Notes under the pieces: model-generated
Told to the model about the DNA's origin: nothing
Database searches by the model: none
The model's input: the letters and a program-made list of their open reading frames with translations, nothing else
Position numbers and translations under genes: made by a program
Assembly (NCBI GenBank): GCA_964019055.1
Contig: OZ025210.1
Span: 6,467,547-6,531,546, forward strand
Origin: Anthopleura xanthogrammica
Lineage: Eukaryota; Cnidaria; Anthozoa; Actiniaria; Actiniidae
Reading direction: 5' to 3'
DNA: 64,000 bases
Shown: positions 14,801 to 24,900 of the stretch, piece by piece
Numbering within the stretch: position 1 is the first letter of the stretch
How the letters are laid out: each line of letters begins with the position of its first letter

Positions 14801-15537
14801 AACAATTTTCTAACTCTACTTTTATACAAATTATATACAAAAAAATGTAGATGGATCATATTGTGGATGAATATTTATTTACTCTGTCGATGAGTCATCT
14901 CCAACTCATCGAACTGCTCACGGCTATAAAAGCTGATTGTAACTTTCGCCACACGTATACAACTTAACAAAAATCAAAAATAAGAGAGAAGATAGAATAA
15001 ATTTTAGATTGGACGGAGTTTATCTGTTGTTGTAAATTAATATCATGCGAGAATAGAGTGAGATCATAAAAGTAGAGGCCGAAAGAGAATAAATTAAGTC
15101 GTATCATGTTGCGTTATTCGCAAAGAACGAAGTCCAGTAATAACAACTTGGTTAGTTCACGCAAACGCTACACATTTACAGTTTTACATAAACACCCCAT
15201 GAGTAAAAATTTATAAATCTCTCGGTGGGAAGAATTAGTTAGATTGTCAGATGAAGAACATCTAACAGGGGATTGGATGAAGTTGTCATGTAGGATAAAC
15301 AGCTATCGATTTATCCTCACGTAGGGCACTTTATGGCTCTAACGCTAGGATACAAGGAAACTACTCTAACTTTATCAAAATCGCGTACTCGCTGAAAAAG
15401 GACAAAGAAAACAGCTCAAGAAACATCATTTTAAGACATTCAATCCATTAACCGTTGTTTACATGTGATAATTTTAAAAACTCACCTATTCTGAGTAGAG
15501 AGATCGCCAGGCAAATCCACGCGATTTTCCACATCAT
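31..15537 (-). CDS. Turtle/IGSF9-like Ig-FN3 transmembrane adhesion receptor (partial, C-terminus off window)
   Basis: Joined minus-strand exons: 15537-15486, 14695-14366, 11994-11731, 9421-9119, 8079-7807, 7432-7157, 6950-6633, 2667-2371, 168-31. They give 750 residues before the window ends: signal peptide (1-17), Ig1-Ig5 (about 18-499), FN3-1 (500-605), FN3-2 (606-704), and a transmembrane segment followed by a basic stop-transfer stretch (705-750). Each exon carries one domain and every junction is phase 1, so all internal exons are symmetrical 1-1. The Ig domains keep the two disulphide cysteines, the core Trp and the D-(S/A)-G-x-Y-x-C motif. Five Ig plus two FN3 plus a membrane segment is shared by Turtle/IGSF9 and NCAM/FasII. 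The FN3-1 motif WIPGYNGGYKQTF and the FN3-2 motif EFRVYAYSKKFSEPA resemble Turtle/IGSF9 more. Members act at the cell surface in homophilic adhesion and neurite or synapse patterning. That role is family knowledge and unproven here. The cytoplasmic tail is outside the window. NCAM-like remains the alternative. Confidence 0.85.
435..1835 (+). repeat. interspersed repeat, left copy of an inverted pair
   Basis: Several blocks match the reverse complement of 4990-5430: the stretch around cttaagaaaaaatggtaacc (from about 451), the block after the microsatellite (gtgtaccac...cacaggg, 1020-1040), ggatcaagaagta (about 1100), and aatgaaatat...aaaggaataca (1760-1785). This copy is about three times longer than its partner because of a (TACA)n expansion and extra internal sequence. 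It lies in the intron between exons 8 and 9 of the adhesion gene. The class is unknown and no coding capacity was seen. Confidence 0.7.
513..1011. repeat. (TACA)n tetranucleotide microsatellite, ~500 bp
   Basis: Nearly perfect catacatacata from 513 to about 981, degrading into tgcctacatg units up to 1011. The long reading frames of repeated YIHT or MYVC across it on both strands are by-products of the repeat. Confidence 0.97.
2371..2667 (-). CDS. Turtle-like gene, exon 8: fibronectin type III domain 2
   Basis: Residues 606-704. Starts with the FN3 proline-rich entry IPLPPTNVIV, then YYLSWKHKPVPGRPLVKNFVLEYRK, and ends with SDYEFRVYAYSKKFSEPAYAS. Two N-glycosylation sequons (NIT, NSS). Acceptor TTGTTTTCAG, donor GTAAGA, phase 1-1. 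Confidence 0.9.
2774..2855. repeat. (TA)n dinucleotide microsatellite
   Basis: About 80 bp of uninterrupted TA repeat, directly abutting the hairpin element at 2854-3077. Expansion from a TA target site is plausible. Confidence 0.95.
2854..3077. mobile_element. hairpin MITE-like element, ~220 bp
   Basis: Terminal inverted repeats of about 85 bp. The left arm begins tacagccttttgcaaagat and the right arm ends ttttgcaaaaggctgta; the arms stay paired through ccataatt, tatatcaaaag and aaattatgggat. Non-coding, in the intron between exons 8 and 9... specifically 190 bp upstream of exon 8, within the long intron 7. Confidence 0.85.
4990..5430 (-). repeat. interspersed repeat, right copy of an inverted pair
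   Basis: Reverse-complement partner of 435-1835, including the shared atttttcatggcttgatt and accatttttt segments at 5360-5405. It lies in the intron between exons 7 and 8, opposite in orientation to the left copy and about 3.2 kb from it. Confidence 0.7.
5673..5724. repeat. 52-bp compact hairpin
   Basis: GAGAAGTC-AGAAACAC-GGC pairs with GCC-GTGTTTCT-GACTTCTC around a four-base centre. It could fold as a cruciform or RNA hairpin and is probably the core of a small element. Confidence 0.75.
5797..6224. mobile_element. MITE with ~57-bp terminal inverted repeats, 428 bp
   Basis: The left end cactcgattgcagaaacgtt and right end aacgtttctgcaatcgagtg are inverted copies that continue through atacatttatacatatatac. 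TA flanks both ends (aaTA|cactcg, cgagtg|TAta), as expected for a Tc1/mariner-type target duplication. The interior is AT-rich and non-coding. Lies in intron 7 of the adhesion gene. Confidence 0.85.
6633..6950 (-). CDS. Turtle-like gene, exon 7: fibronectin type III domain 1
   Basis: Residues 500-605. The beta-strand core is ATISWIPGYNGGYKQTFELYYRK, ending with the FN3 G-strand region KYYFSMRGINSEGAGRLS. The W-PG-NGGY-Q-F string is typical of the first FN3 of Turtle/IGSF9 and related receptors. Acceptor CCTTTCAG, donor GTAAGT, phase 1-1. The next intron is the longest of the gene, about 4 kb. Confidence 0.9.
7157..7432 (-). CDS. Turtle-like gene, exon 6: Ig domain 5
   Basis: Residues 408-499. 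The core is INLDCDAVSDKGLPVTLTW ... HITITNIQRGDSGEYACLAS. Acceptor CGTCTCGCAG, donor GTGAGT, phase 1-1. A short (GGAA)n tract lies about 25 bases into the following intron. Confidence 0.9.
7807..8079 (-). CDS. Turtle-like gene, exon 5: Ig domain 4
   Basis: Residues 317-407. The core is ARLPCVSKA ... TTWSRGG ... LLVRSIKTSDAGTYTCTPSN. Acceptor TTTTCTACAG, donor GTAAGT, phase 1-1. Confidence 0.9.
8142..8299. mobile_element. hairpin MITE family B, copy 1 (~158 bp)
   Basis: The left arm carries ccatacatcggctcactgat and the right arm carries gtgaaccgatgtatgg. The inner block attcaa...gaggct/gaagcctcgattgaatgc is also inverted. A second copy lies at 28972-29129. Lies in intron 4 of the adhesion gene. 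Confidence 0.82.
8510..8715. mobile_element. hairpin MITE family A, copy 1 (206 bp)
   Basis: Outer arms aagagagtatgaagtaagag / cttacttcttactctctt. Inner arms of about 40 bp are essentially perfect (atgataattatttgaaaatc ... gattttcaaataattatcat), with gctccgcgcgcag/ctgcgcgcggagc at the loop side. A related copy lies at 28451-28710. Confidence 0.88.
8798..8998. mobile_element. TTAA-flanked MITE (201 bp)
   Basis: Flanked on both sides by TTAA (8794-8797 and 8999-9002). The arms are aagcccttttacactagca and its diverged complement tgcaagagtaaacgggcc. Inner arms contain cgcgcaacttgagccgcgat and atcgctgctcaagtcgcgcg. TTAA target use is typical of piggyBac-like elements, and no transposase is present. 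Related ends occur near 10984, 32512, 21806 and 56891. Confidence 0.82.
9119..9421 (-). CDS. Turtle-like gene, exon 4: Ig domain 3
   Basis: Residues 216-316. The core is VLDCN ... FLWTKDG ... KLYIKNCNRKDSGVYKCTA. Acceptor TATTTTAG, donor GTAAGA, phase 1-1. An alternative GTGTAAG donor two bases earlier would end the exon in phase 2 and break the frame, so the phase-1 site is preferred. A third cysteine occurs before the KDSGVYKC motif. Confidence 0.88.
9481..9620. mobile_element. hairpin MITE family C, copy 1 (140 bp)
   Basis: The termini tatagaccccttgc and gaaggggtctata are inverted. Inner arms are tcaatttgaaggacaaaac and gttttgccttcaaattga. The right half of another copy occurs at 27120-27205. 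Confidence 0.82.
10984..11156. mobile_element. MITE related to the TTAA/acacgg family (~173 bp)
   Basis: The ends ggcacgactacacggagcaa and ttgctccgtgtaatcgcgtc are inverted. The interior has gcaacttgtcacgcaac and gttgcgagacaagttgc. TTAA precedes the left end and TTTA follows the right end. Lies in intron 3 of the adhesion gene. Confidence 0.78.
11731..11994 (-). CDS. Turtle-like gene, exon 3: Ig domain 2 (I-set)
   Basis: Residues 128-215. Cysteines at about 153 and 197, Trp 165, and the motif SDAGRYRCSATN. Three N-glycosylation sequons (NSS, NRT, NAS). Acceptor ACCGACAG, donor GTAAGA, phase 1-1. Reading past the donor into the intron leads to low-complexity residues, which supports the boundary. 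Confidence 0.88.
12198..12470. repeat. diverged tandem duplication, 2 x ~120-140 bp
   Basis: Copy 1 (about 12198-12336) and copy 2 (about 12353-12470) share ccacaatatacatag-type starts, the segment ggatccaattgtta / gatccaattgttag, and ccgacgcacataaa...acgg. Lies in intron 2 of the adhesion gene. No function seen. Confidence 0.75.
14366..14695 (-). CDS. Turtle-like gene, exon 2: Ig domain 1 (V-type)
   Basis: Residues 18-127. Cysteines at about 40 and 104, Trp 53, and the motif DSGIYRC. The spacing is long enough for a V-type fold. Two N-glycosylation sequons (NNS, NQS). Acceptor TTTCAACAG, donor GTAAG, phase 1-1. Confidence 0.9.
15486..15537 (-). CDS. Turtle-like gene, coding exon 1 (signal peptide)
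   Basis: Starts at a double ATG (15537 and 15534) and encodes MMWKIAWICLAISLLRI, a short hydrophobic secretion signal. Ends phase 1 at a GTGAG donor. A CCTCACAG acceptor lies 13 bases upstream of the ATG (AG at 15552-15551), so this exon probably begins at 15550 and a non-coding first exon lies further upstream. The upstream exon was not located. Confidence 0.8.
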
Positions 15538-18500
15538 ATTTTTACGGAACCTGTGAGGAATCATATCATGAGATCCACGGGACTTAAAGTAAGGAATATC
15601 AATAAAATACCAGTAAAAATATCTTCATAAAACTATCCAACCTTTTACACATGTTTGCGAAACCAACAAGCTAAACAAAGCGGCCTCCATCACAGATCGG
15701 CTGCACTCACGAGTCTTTTAAGAAACGATGGATGGACAGCCGTGATAACAATAGGCTCAAACAAAGGTCATCGCCGACCAATCACAAACCACTACAAAAG
15801 CTTTGACCAACAATTTAATTGATTCCATGACAACCTGAACGAGCTGTCACTGAATATTGACTTAGAAGACGATTTTCGAGTATCATGTTCTTGGTGCACA
15901 AAGAATCCTGGAGTGCAATGCGAATGCATGACCGTAAATATTACATCAAATCCATTTTTTATTGCTTAATGCTGAATACAAAGAATTCTGATGATGAAGG
16001 AAGCAATCTGCACAGACGCTACACTCAGATATCTGATAGTAATCTTTCAAAGATAATTATTCAGAGTGGTACTTCTCGGGTTTCTAACAATCTATCTAAG
16101 AGCTAGCTATTTTTAACACATTTACTTGCCCTAAATTAGATTCTTCAACTGCATTAGAAAAGATTAATATCAAACGCAAAACAGCAGGAAAATTAATAAG
16201 CTATTGTACTCCTCTTGTACTCCCTCATATCGGGAACAAAAGGACTATATTTCGTTCAAACCCCTCAGGGACAATTATCTAATTAAAGAATGAAACCATT
16301 TGTATTAATTGTGCAAAAAATATTTCTTTGCATGAATAAGTATTGTAGGGTTTCTTTCATGACTTTGTTATGAGTTGGATTAGCTAATTTCCGAGAATCA
16401 AATTTTTATTAATGCATTCGCTGTTCGGACTTTGAGTTTATTTTTGAAGTTATCCCAAGCACGAGAGTGGCTCTGCGGGATTATGAACCATGAAATTTAA
16501 GTTACTAACAACAATCAAAGAAACCGTCAAAACAGAGCACTGCAAACAAGGTCACTATTAAAAGGGTTTTTAGTTCTCCAGGATAAATCTTTGGAATCCA
16601 ATTTGTATTCATATTGATGCACTAAGCGACAAGAAAACAAGGAGTGCCAAGCGATCAATAATCCTGTAAGTTTTGCGGTTTAGTTATTGGTCAACTATGG
16701 AATGCAAGAAATCTTTGTCTTCGAGTACTGTAAATGCACTCTTGACACAAGGCTTAACCCAACACTTGAGAACGATGGCTAAGAAAACACATCAAATGTG
16801 CAGGAAATGATACATTACTTAGATCTTTCCATTCTGACCAGTGGAAAAGGTATGGCGAAATTTGTACCGATTTGAACGCTATTACGTCACAATGGTCTTT
16901 GAACGACATGCTGTGCTCTACTGTGCATGCATGTAGAAATAACCTGTTGACTGTGAAGGGACTAAAATAACGCGCTGTCGGAAACTACGACAAGAAGTGA
17001 ATATTCACGTGCAAAAAATCACATGAAATTACAGATTCTGCTTAATCTTTTCCGTCTGGTTTGAGGAGGAGGAAAAAGGAGACTCTCGGCTAGCAGGGTA
17101 GTTTGTGATCAACTTCTGTATATAAAAGCTGGAGAACTTTATACTGCAGTAAGGACTTATTTTAGAACTACATAAGATTGTTTAGGATTTTGTGTTACTC
17201 GGATGCTTCTTGTAGGCTGCAAAAATAGCCCCTACATAAAGAAAGTGAAGTGAAACGTTTCTGATCGATCCTTGCCGCATTGCAAGCCTTGCAAGGCACG
17301 CCAGTAATGCAATATAGTTTCTATCCATCTCTTACGTTCTACTGAGCATACTTTCCATTTTTAACCTCATAAGAAAAAGAATGAACGAAGAAAAGAAAAA
17401 AGGAGAGAAATATGACGAGTCAGCGGAGACTGACGGGTTGAGGTGAACTTTAAATCAAAAGCGATTAGAAACTGTACGCAAACTGCCGCAACTACTGCTC
17501 GCTAAAACTCGATTTGATTGGTTTTAATACCTTCATTTCAATAAAAAATAAAATACATAAATTGATTAATCAGAGGGAAATTTTTATTCTAATTTTTATT
17601 CTAATTTACGAGATCATAGCTCGAGGCTTAATAACAACTTCCTTGTGATAGCATTTGATTGTCACCCGTTTTACCGTGTTTTCAAAGCCTACTTTTTCTT
17701 GTTTTGTTGTTGCTTGTCGCACGTTTCCAATTGTTTTTCATCGCTTTAGCTGGCTTTATGCGCTTCAACAAGTGTTATAGAGTGACGCTTTTAGTTGTGA
17801 AAACAGAAATGATACAGTAAATACCAGAAACAGAACCAACGCTTTGCTGAAACACGACTGCAACAGCCAAAAGTGCATAGTGATTATTAATGGCCGCTTC
17901 TGCGCACATTGCTCCTAAAATAAACGGATATTCAAGCAGAAAAAGCCGGTTATAGAAGACCAACGACTGACAAAAGACTCCACGACCAAACGTCTGGACA
18001 ATACTGACACTATCAGATAGTCTAAAACGTAGTGAACTGAACTGAGTTTCACGGTATCAATGATAGAATCACGAGACACAAAGCGATGAAAATTCACTTA
18101 ACGTCAAAGAAAGAAAAAGTCAATATCATCAAACTTTGCCAATTTTACTACAACTAGGTCTAGTTTTTAGACAAAAAGCATTGCTATTAATTATTTGAGT
18201 GCAAAATTCTTTGATTCTTTTTAGAATTGATTCCCACTCAAAACCGATAGCGAACTATAGAACGAATCGATCTGATAGTACAAAAAATGGCGAGCGCCAA
18301 AAACGGTTCATCCCGCTCACCTTGACTTTACTACTTGATAATTCATATATTCAGATAAACCTCCACTTCGTAGACAAAAAACCTCAAGATGTACAATGAA
18401 TATATGAATTTTACGCAAGTTTACTACGAATTAGCATATCAAGTAACGAGATGATGTCTGAGAAAGAGTTTTTCTTGGCTATCTTGGTCATTGTCTACGT

Positions 18501-21500
18501 AAATTGAATTTCACTCAACAGAATTTTTAAGTAGCAATATTTCTCGGAAATATAACAAGAAATGGCTTTCATAATGTCAAAAACTTTTGTTCTTATAGTT
18601 GCTAGTTGTAGCTAGAATTCTGTATATTTGTTTTCTATTTTCTAGGGAAATTTTAGTATAGATTTTATCTATATAATGAATTGAATTGTAAAATCATAAA
18701 TCGATTCATCGGAAGTCTGTGGAAGGACTACAGTTTGATGCTAGATTCGCTTTGTTCATTTGCAAGAACTTGCACTTATTAGAAGCTCGCCTGAAAACAG
18801 AATATCTTATAAATAATACTTACAGTTTTGAAGATTGAAGAAATCATGAAAAAAAATAAACAATGAAACTCGAAGCCTGTAAGAAAAGAAAATGGCTCAG
18901 ATTATAAGACGGAAGCAACGAAGCATGGATGGTGGTCAGCGAAGAAGACTCACAAACATTCTTTGAGTACACATCATTCTTTCATCCCACAACTTCCCGT
19001 TGAACAGCTACCTCACCTTCTGATAAGCATAGAGAGGTAATTCCAGTTGCCCCTCGGCCGTGGAATACGCAGACTTTAATACCTAGAAACCAGAAGAACA
19101 GAAAGAATGAGACACGAGCGAAGTCACATCACATCTGTTCGGTTTACATATTATTTTACACACGAACGAGTACCCAACTACATAAAGGTTTCTACGCTTT
19201 TCCACTGACCCGTAAATGAAAGAGTAGCTTAGCAGGGGTCGCAAGGCCTTATTGACACACATGCACACACACACAAACCCGCTCACTGGGCCGTCCATCG
19301 ACTACAAGCTCCAGCTACAAAGAAATATTTTCTCGGTTTAACACAATAAATATTTCATTCATTTTCAAAGCTTGCTGCATAGTGAATGGTGCATCGAATA
19401 TTGTCCTAGTTGATGAAAATCATTAATTGTGACCAAAGCGGGCGGCCATGTCATATTGCCAAAACTATAAAAACCTTAATCAGTCTTCGATACCAATTTT
19501 TCACCTTAAATTTAGTGCAATATTTTTTTCTTTTTTCACGTTAACGAGAAAAAATAAATAAAATATTTCCATGATCACAAAACCAGACGGTAAATAATTA
19601 TTCGATCAGCTGTCATACATTGGCAATTTATTTTAATCAATCATTTTATTCGCGTAAGCACTCTCATAACCAAACGTCATGACTAACGCCAATACTCCAA
19701 CTATAGGTCACATGACTGGTAATTTCAGTTTGAGTTGCAAACTCGTCAATCTAATAAGCTAAGATTTACATCAAATTACGAATCCCCTCAATAACTGATC
19801 AATATATCTTAATATTCAAATATATTTGATGTTTTAGCTAATTCGTAGTCATAGTACGAAAGTCATTTGGTCTGCCGTTTGGTTGTCAATGAACGTCTCA
19901 CTGATAAAATAAACTACATATGAAATCTAACGGCCAACTTGAAAATTTTTTTCTTCCTCAAATACGAATGTATAATTTGTAATACAATATTTTCTCAAAT
20001 GATACGAATCAGTCTACTCTTTAAAAAAAACTTATATTTCCTAAGAATAAAACCTATATTTTTTCTCTTATTTTTGATACTACTTTCTTTCTACACGTAT
20101 TTTAGTACTTTTCATCTTTAAAACGTTGCAGTTGTTTACTTCTCGTTCATAAATTGAGCCTATAGTTTGTTCATTTAACTGACCGTGTCAAACGACCAAT
20201 TCAATAATTTAAGACCAAACAAACTTGTGACCTTTATCTATGCATTCACAACTTTTCAAATAATCGTACTTTTTGATCAAATGAATGAAAATAAGTGCAT
20301 AATAATGGCATACAGCTATTGTACAAAAGGTTATATGTAAGTGCTGAATACTGCATGAAATTACATGCGGTTCCACTAGCGATAGTCACTGGGAAATTAT
20401 AACGAGAGTCTTTTAGAAGCAGCTAAGCCACTGCTCACCCAAAGTTTTTTAAACCTCCTGTTTGAACTTTAGTTTTCCATTAGCCCCTTCCAATGACTGC
20501 CAATGCTGTTCATTATTCGGTCATGGCGGGTTTAGTCAACTTTTCAGTTCAACCTTTCTGAAGAAGCCGTTTTCCGCCATAAACTAGAGTATAGAGACTT
20601 TGTACGACGCGTGTTATATTAGAAGAACTTCCATTTTTATAGTTAATTGACCGCTTCTTGATGGAAAGAAGAATATATTTTTGCAATTTTTGGCAGGGAT
20701 TTCCTCTTGCCATGAACTTACTGCAAACATTGGCTACATCAAAAATACTCAAATATCAGCTAACATCGATTCTGAAGTAAAATATTTCCATATTTAAAAC
20801 AAGGAAAATAAATATGATAAAGTGATTCATGAATTTCCGTCTTTTGTGTGATGGGCGCAGTTTTCCAGCCCAAATTACATTGGATAACACACACAAATCC
20901 ACTTCCATTACGTTTCCTTTCCAATTTAAAACTTGAAATTTAACTTGAACTGGCCAGCACCAATTTCCGACCACTAAAACGGTGAACTATAGTACGATAA
21001 TGACTAGATTTTACACCAAGCCAACTTAATTTCCAACCTATTTTTTGTCTTGAACATTAAACTAGCTTACCTTTTTCAGTCTTTTATGTGCTGAGTTTAC
21101 AACAAACAGAAAACTGACTGCCGTGACAAGAAATAAAGTTGTTTTCTTAAGATTTCTGGAACGTTCACAAAAAGGCAAACAGAACGACTTGAGAAAAAAC
21201 TAACGCGTTTGCCGGATAAAAATTAACCACGTCTTTCTGTCATTTTTGTCTGTAAGATTATTTATCGATAGCAAATGGATCAACAAAGATATCTCAAGGT
21301 AATTAGAACTCTTTGAATACTCACCATTTTTTTGTCTGGGAAGTAATTTTTAAAATTTAAAATTTGTTTGCCGTTAGAATAATAAGTATTATATACAATC
21401 AAACATGGAATAAAATAGAAAACACGAAAAAAAGAAAAAAAGAAACGAAAATCGCCACCAATATGGCAATTGGATATCTTTGTTATTGATCTTCATATGG

Positions 21501-21805
21501 AAGTCTGCGGTGCTCAAAACTGACAGACAGACAGACAGCTGGTCAAGCACGAAAACTCAGTTATCAAGTTTATTCGTCGTATAAGAGTCTAGAACTTTTA
21601 AACCCAAGATTCAAAAACGGCTAAATAATTAAAAAAAAAACGAACTTCGAGATTGGAGAGACAAATACGAACAGTAACGTAGTAATCTTACCCTTCGGTT
21701 GCTTGGCAACTAAAATTAATTGGCAATTCGTCTTTTCGAGAAACTTCCAAATATTTCAAATCATAGTATGTTTAAATCAATGGAATGAATATGGAGGCGC
21801 AGAAA

Positions 21806-21965
21806 TACGGTACAACATTGCGCGCAATATTCTAGACAATGTTGCAGAAGTACGATCGTTTTCTAATTTAGCAACATTGCGCCGGTGTTACAAATTGCAT
21901 CGTGTGACATGGCTCACAACATCGATTGCGTGCAAAATTTCGCGCAATGCTGCATCGTGTGTCTG
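21806..21965. mobile_element. degraded MITE of the acaacattgcgcgcaatatt family
   Basis: The left part ggtacaacattgcgcgcaat and the right part cgcaatgctgcatcgtgtg are imperfect inverted copies. The inner half matches the element at 56891-57207 (atgttgc-gaagta-gatc). Arms are more diverged than in that copy, so this looks like an older insertion. Confidence 0.7.
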
Positions 21966-24900
21966 TAGCTTGAGGGAATCTGAGGGACAATCAGATATTA
22001 TAGTGTAAACTAACTTCCTGGTGATTTTGCTTTTCTCAGGCCGAAGGAATTAGCCAATCAGTGGACATTTTGTTCGTAGCTCAATGTTTCCTAGTTCCAG
22101 GCTTTCATCTCGATTTATAACAGCTTTTGCTCGAAAATAAAGAAAATCAAACTCATCCGTGCAAAGATCGCCAAATTTCTTTAAGAAAAAGCATATGTTA
22201 TCGGTTGTTGGTAGAAAATCGTTTTGACAAGAGATATTAGAAAACACTTGGACATTTTCGTTGTGACAAACAATGCATTGCGCGCCTAGGTTCCAAATCA
22301 CCTAATTTGGAAAATATACTATCGAATTAATATGACTGAAGCCGTAATGGTAAAAATAAACAAATTTAACACGCACAGTTTTTGTGGTGAAAAAATTGGA
22401 AATCTTACATAAATACCGGCACACTTCGCAGGTTTATTATTGGAGTTTATTTTTATCTTTTTTTTTTTTTTTTTTTTTGCTTGTTTTTCTTTTTTAATAA
22501 AAGTGACCTTAGACAAATAATTTTGATTTGTTTTTGCAGTTGTGTTTGTTTGTTTTGTTGTTTTTTGTATTTTTCTTGATTTATACACTATGAGTTTTCT
22601 AAAGGTAGCTTTCAACTGGGGAAGATGGAGGCTTCTTAGCAAGGAAAGTTCATAAATGTAGCTAAAAAAAGATGGCATACCATTTTTTGTCTACAAGTTT
22701 TAAAAAGTGAGAGGAATTTTTTCTTTACTGATCTTGTGCAAAAACCTTGAGCTTGGGGTCCCTGTAATGTCCCTACTTCTTCTCCCCAGGCCTTTGGGTA
22801 GCCTAAGGGAAAAGGCCAATCAGTTGTTGATTGATCATATTGATGATCAAGTAACTGATGTGCACTAATAATAATCAATGGTCATTCTTGCAACAATACT
22901 AGTGAGTAAGTGGTATGGAGGAGTGGGAGTAGAGGAAGAACAAGTTGATATTAGATTGTTTCATTTCCTGAACCCTAGAAAGTTCCAGAAAGATGATAAA
23001 GTACTAGATGATATAATTTCAATCCGGTCTATTCCTGTTTGACAGTCTACCTGTTCACATGATCACAGGTGCCCTTCTAAAACCCACAATCAAATTATAC
23101 ATGCTTTAAAATGTTTCAACCACATATACTTAAAACAATGTTACAATAATTAATGAATTTCAAGAGGACCAATTTAAATTACAGAGAAAGTTTCTAAAAA
23201 TTAACAATTTCTGTACGACCCTAAGACTCAACCACCATCATCTCCCCATCCCCTCTCCCCCAAATTGAAATTCTGTATGCTCAACGGCATTATCCCCAAT
23301 GCATTATTGTCTGTATGTAAATGGCCAGGAAATTATGAATCAAACATGGGAATTTGGAATATTAGTTGAAAATTATTCTTCAGCCCATTTTTCTTCATGA
23401 TCTTTAAATTAGGTATTCATTGCCATCATAATTGTATTTTTCTTAGAATATGATGGATATTTGGTATCTATGTTACATAGCCTGCAGATATATTAAGGCA
23501 TACTTAAAGCCCAGATGCTGTTCACTGAATAATTTATAAATATAATACCTGACAAAAACAAACACTTATTAGAGGCCACAGACATGCAATCATGTTCCTG
23601 TATATTAGCAAGGCAAAAATAACCAAGTGACGATTACAAAATATGTATTTGCATACAGAGTAATATATGTGCAAAATTATTTTTTTGAAACAGCCAGTTT
23701 TTAAGTGACTGACTTACAAATGTAAACCTTACACTGGCCAGATAATACTAAGATAACTTTTAAAAATCATTGTTTGCATTGCAGTCTTAGAAAAAGAGAT
23801 TTTTTGTCTTTTTAATGATACACTGGCTCCTAATGCAGTGGAGAAGTAATGAGTGTAAGTTAATACCCAATATATCCTAAGATTGCTGGTATGAATAATA
23901 AAGGCTGGTCAGTGATCGAGTACACAATGTCTGCAAATGTCTGGGTAAATACAAAACTAAATTAAAACATGAAAAAGCAAATTTTAATCAATAATTTATT
24001 GGCATAGATCTCTCTCTCTCTGTACGAAATACAACTCTAGCTGAAATAAAATTACTCTGTTTTTAGTCATAAATAGATTTCATTCTACCATGCATTTTAC
24101 CTATTTTTTCAGTCGACTGTATTACTCTAAATATAGATGTTACATAAACCTCACGACGAATGGAATTCATTATCTGAATGTGTTGCGAAAGCCACCCACA
24201 TCCCAGGCTACGGGTGCAAGATAAATAAATGCATATTATTCTTCAAAATTTATCTAGTATCTTAGAATACAGAGTTACTTAAGGTACACCTAATAGAACT
24301 AAGTGAGAAACCAATTTTTCACGTTCGACTTTACCGGTGTTTTTACTAGCAGTCGTTGGAGGGCTTTCTGGATAACTGCACCTGCACTTCAGGATCTATC
24401 GATCTTTGCATATTTATCGCAGTGCGGGGAACCAGTTCTTATAAAGTAAGAGAATAAAGTATTTGATCCAAAACTTAGAAGATCATACATAGGAAATCGG
24501 TCTGGATTGTATTGTTAAGCTAAGAGTTAAGTTTTTTTAGCGATTTACGCGTATATTTATGCAGGTTGGAACAGGTTATACATAACTTTGAGCCGACAGA
24601 GGTTAGGAGTATATTGTGGCACATCTTCATAGCTTTTTAGATAAGGAAGTTGTGACTTTCTATCAGATTTTGCTTACGTTCATTCATAATAGCTGACTGA
24701 AAAATAATGAAAGTCTTTTTGAGTTAATGTAAACAGCGTTGGAAAATAGGTCTAATATTCGGCCTGAAAATATTCAACCGGTAAATCGGGAAAATTACTG
24801 CATTTGGAACTATTTGTGCAATTTCTTTGCTACGCGGTGAATTTCTGCAGAAAGTATTTCCCTTCGGCTTTTGAATATGTTATCTCCGCCAGACTTAATA

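Noticed and set aside
22636..22878. 80-residue minus-strand frame with some compositional bias toward real protein
   Set aside because: No exon borders or homologous family recognised; region could be an untranslated exon but nothing supports it.
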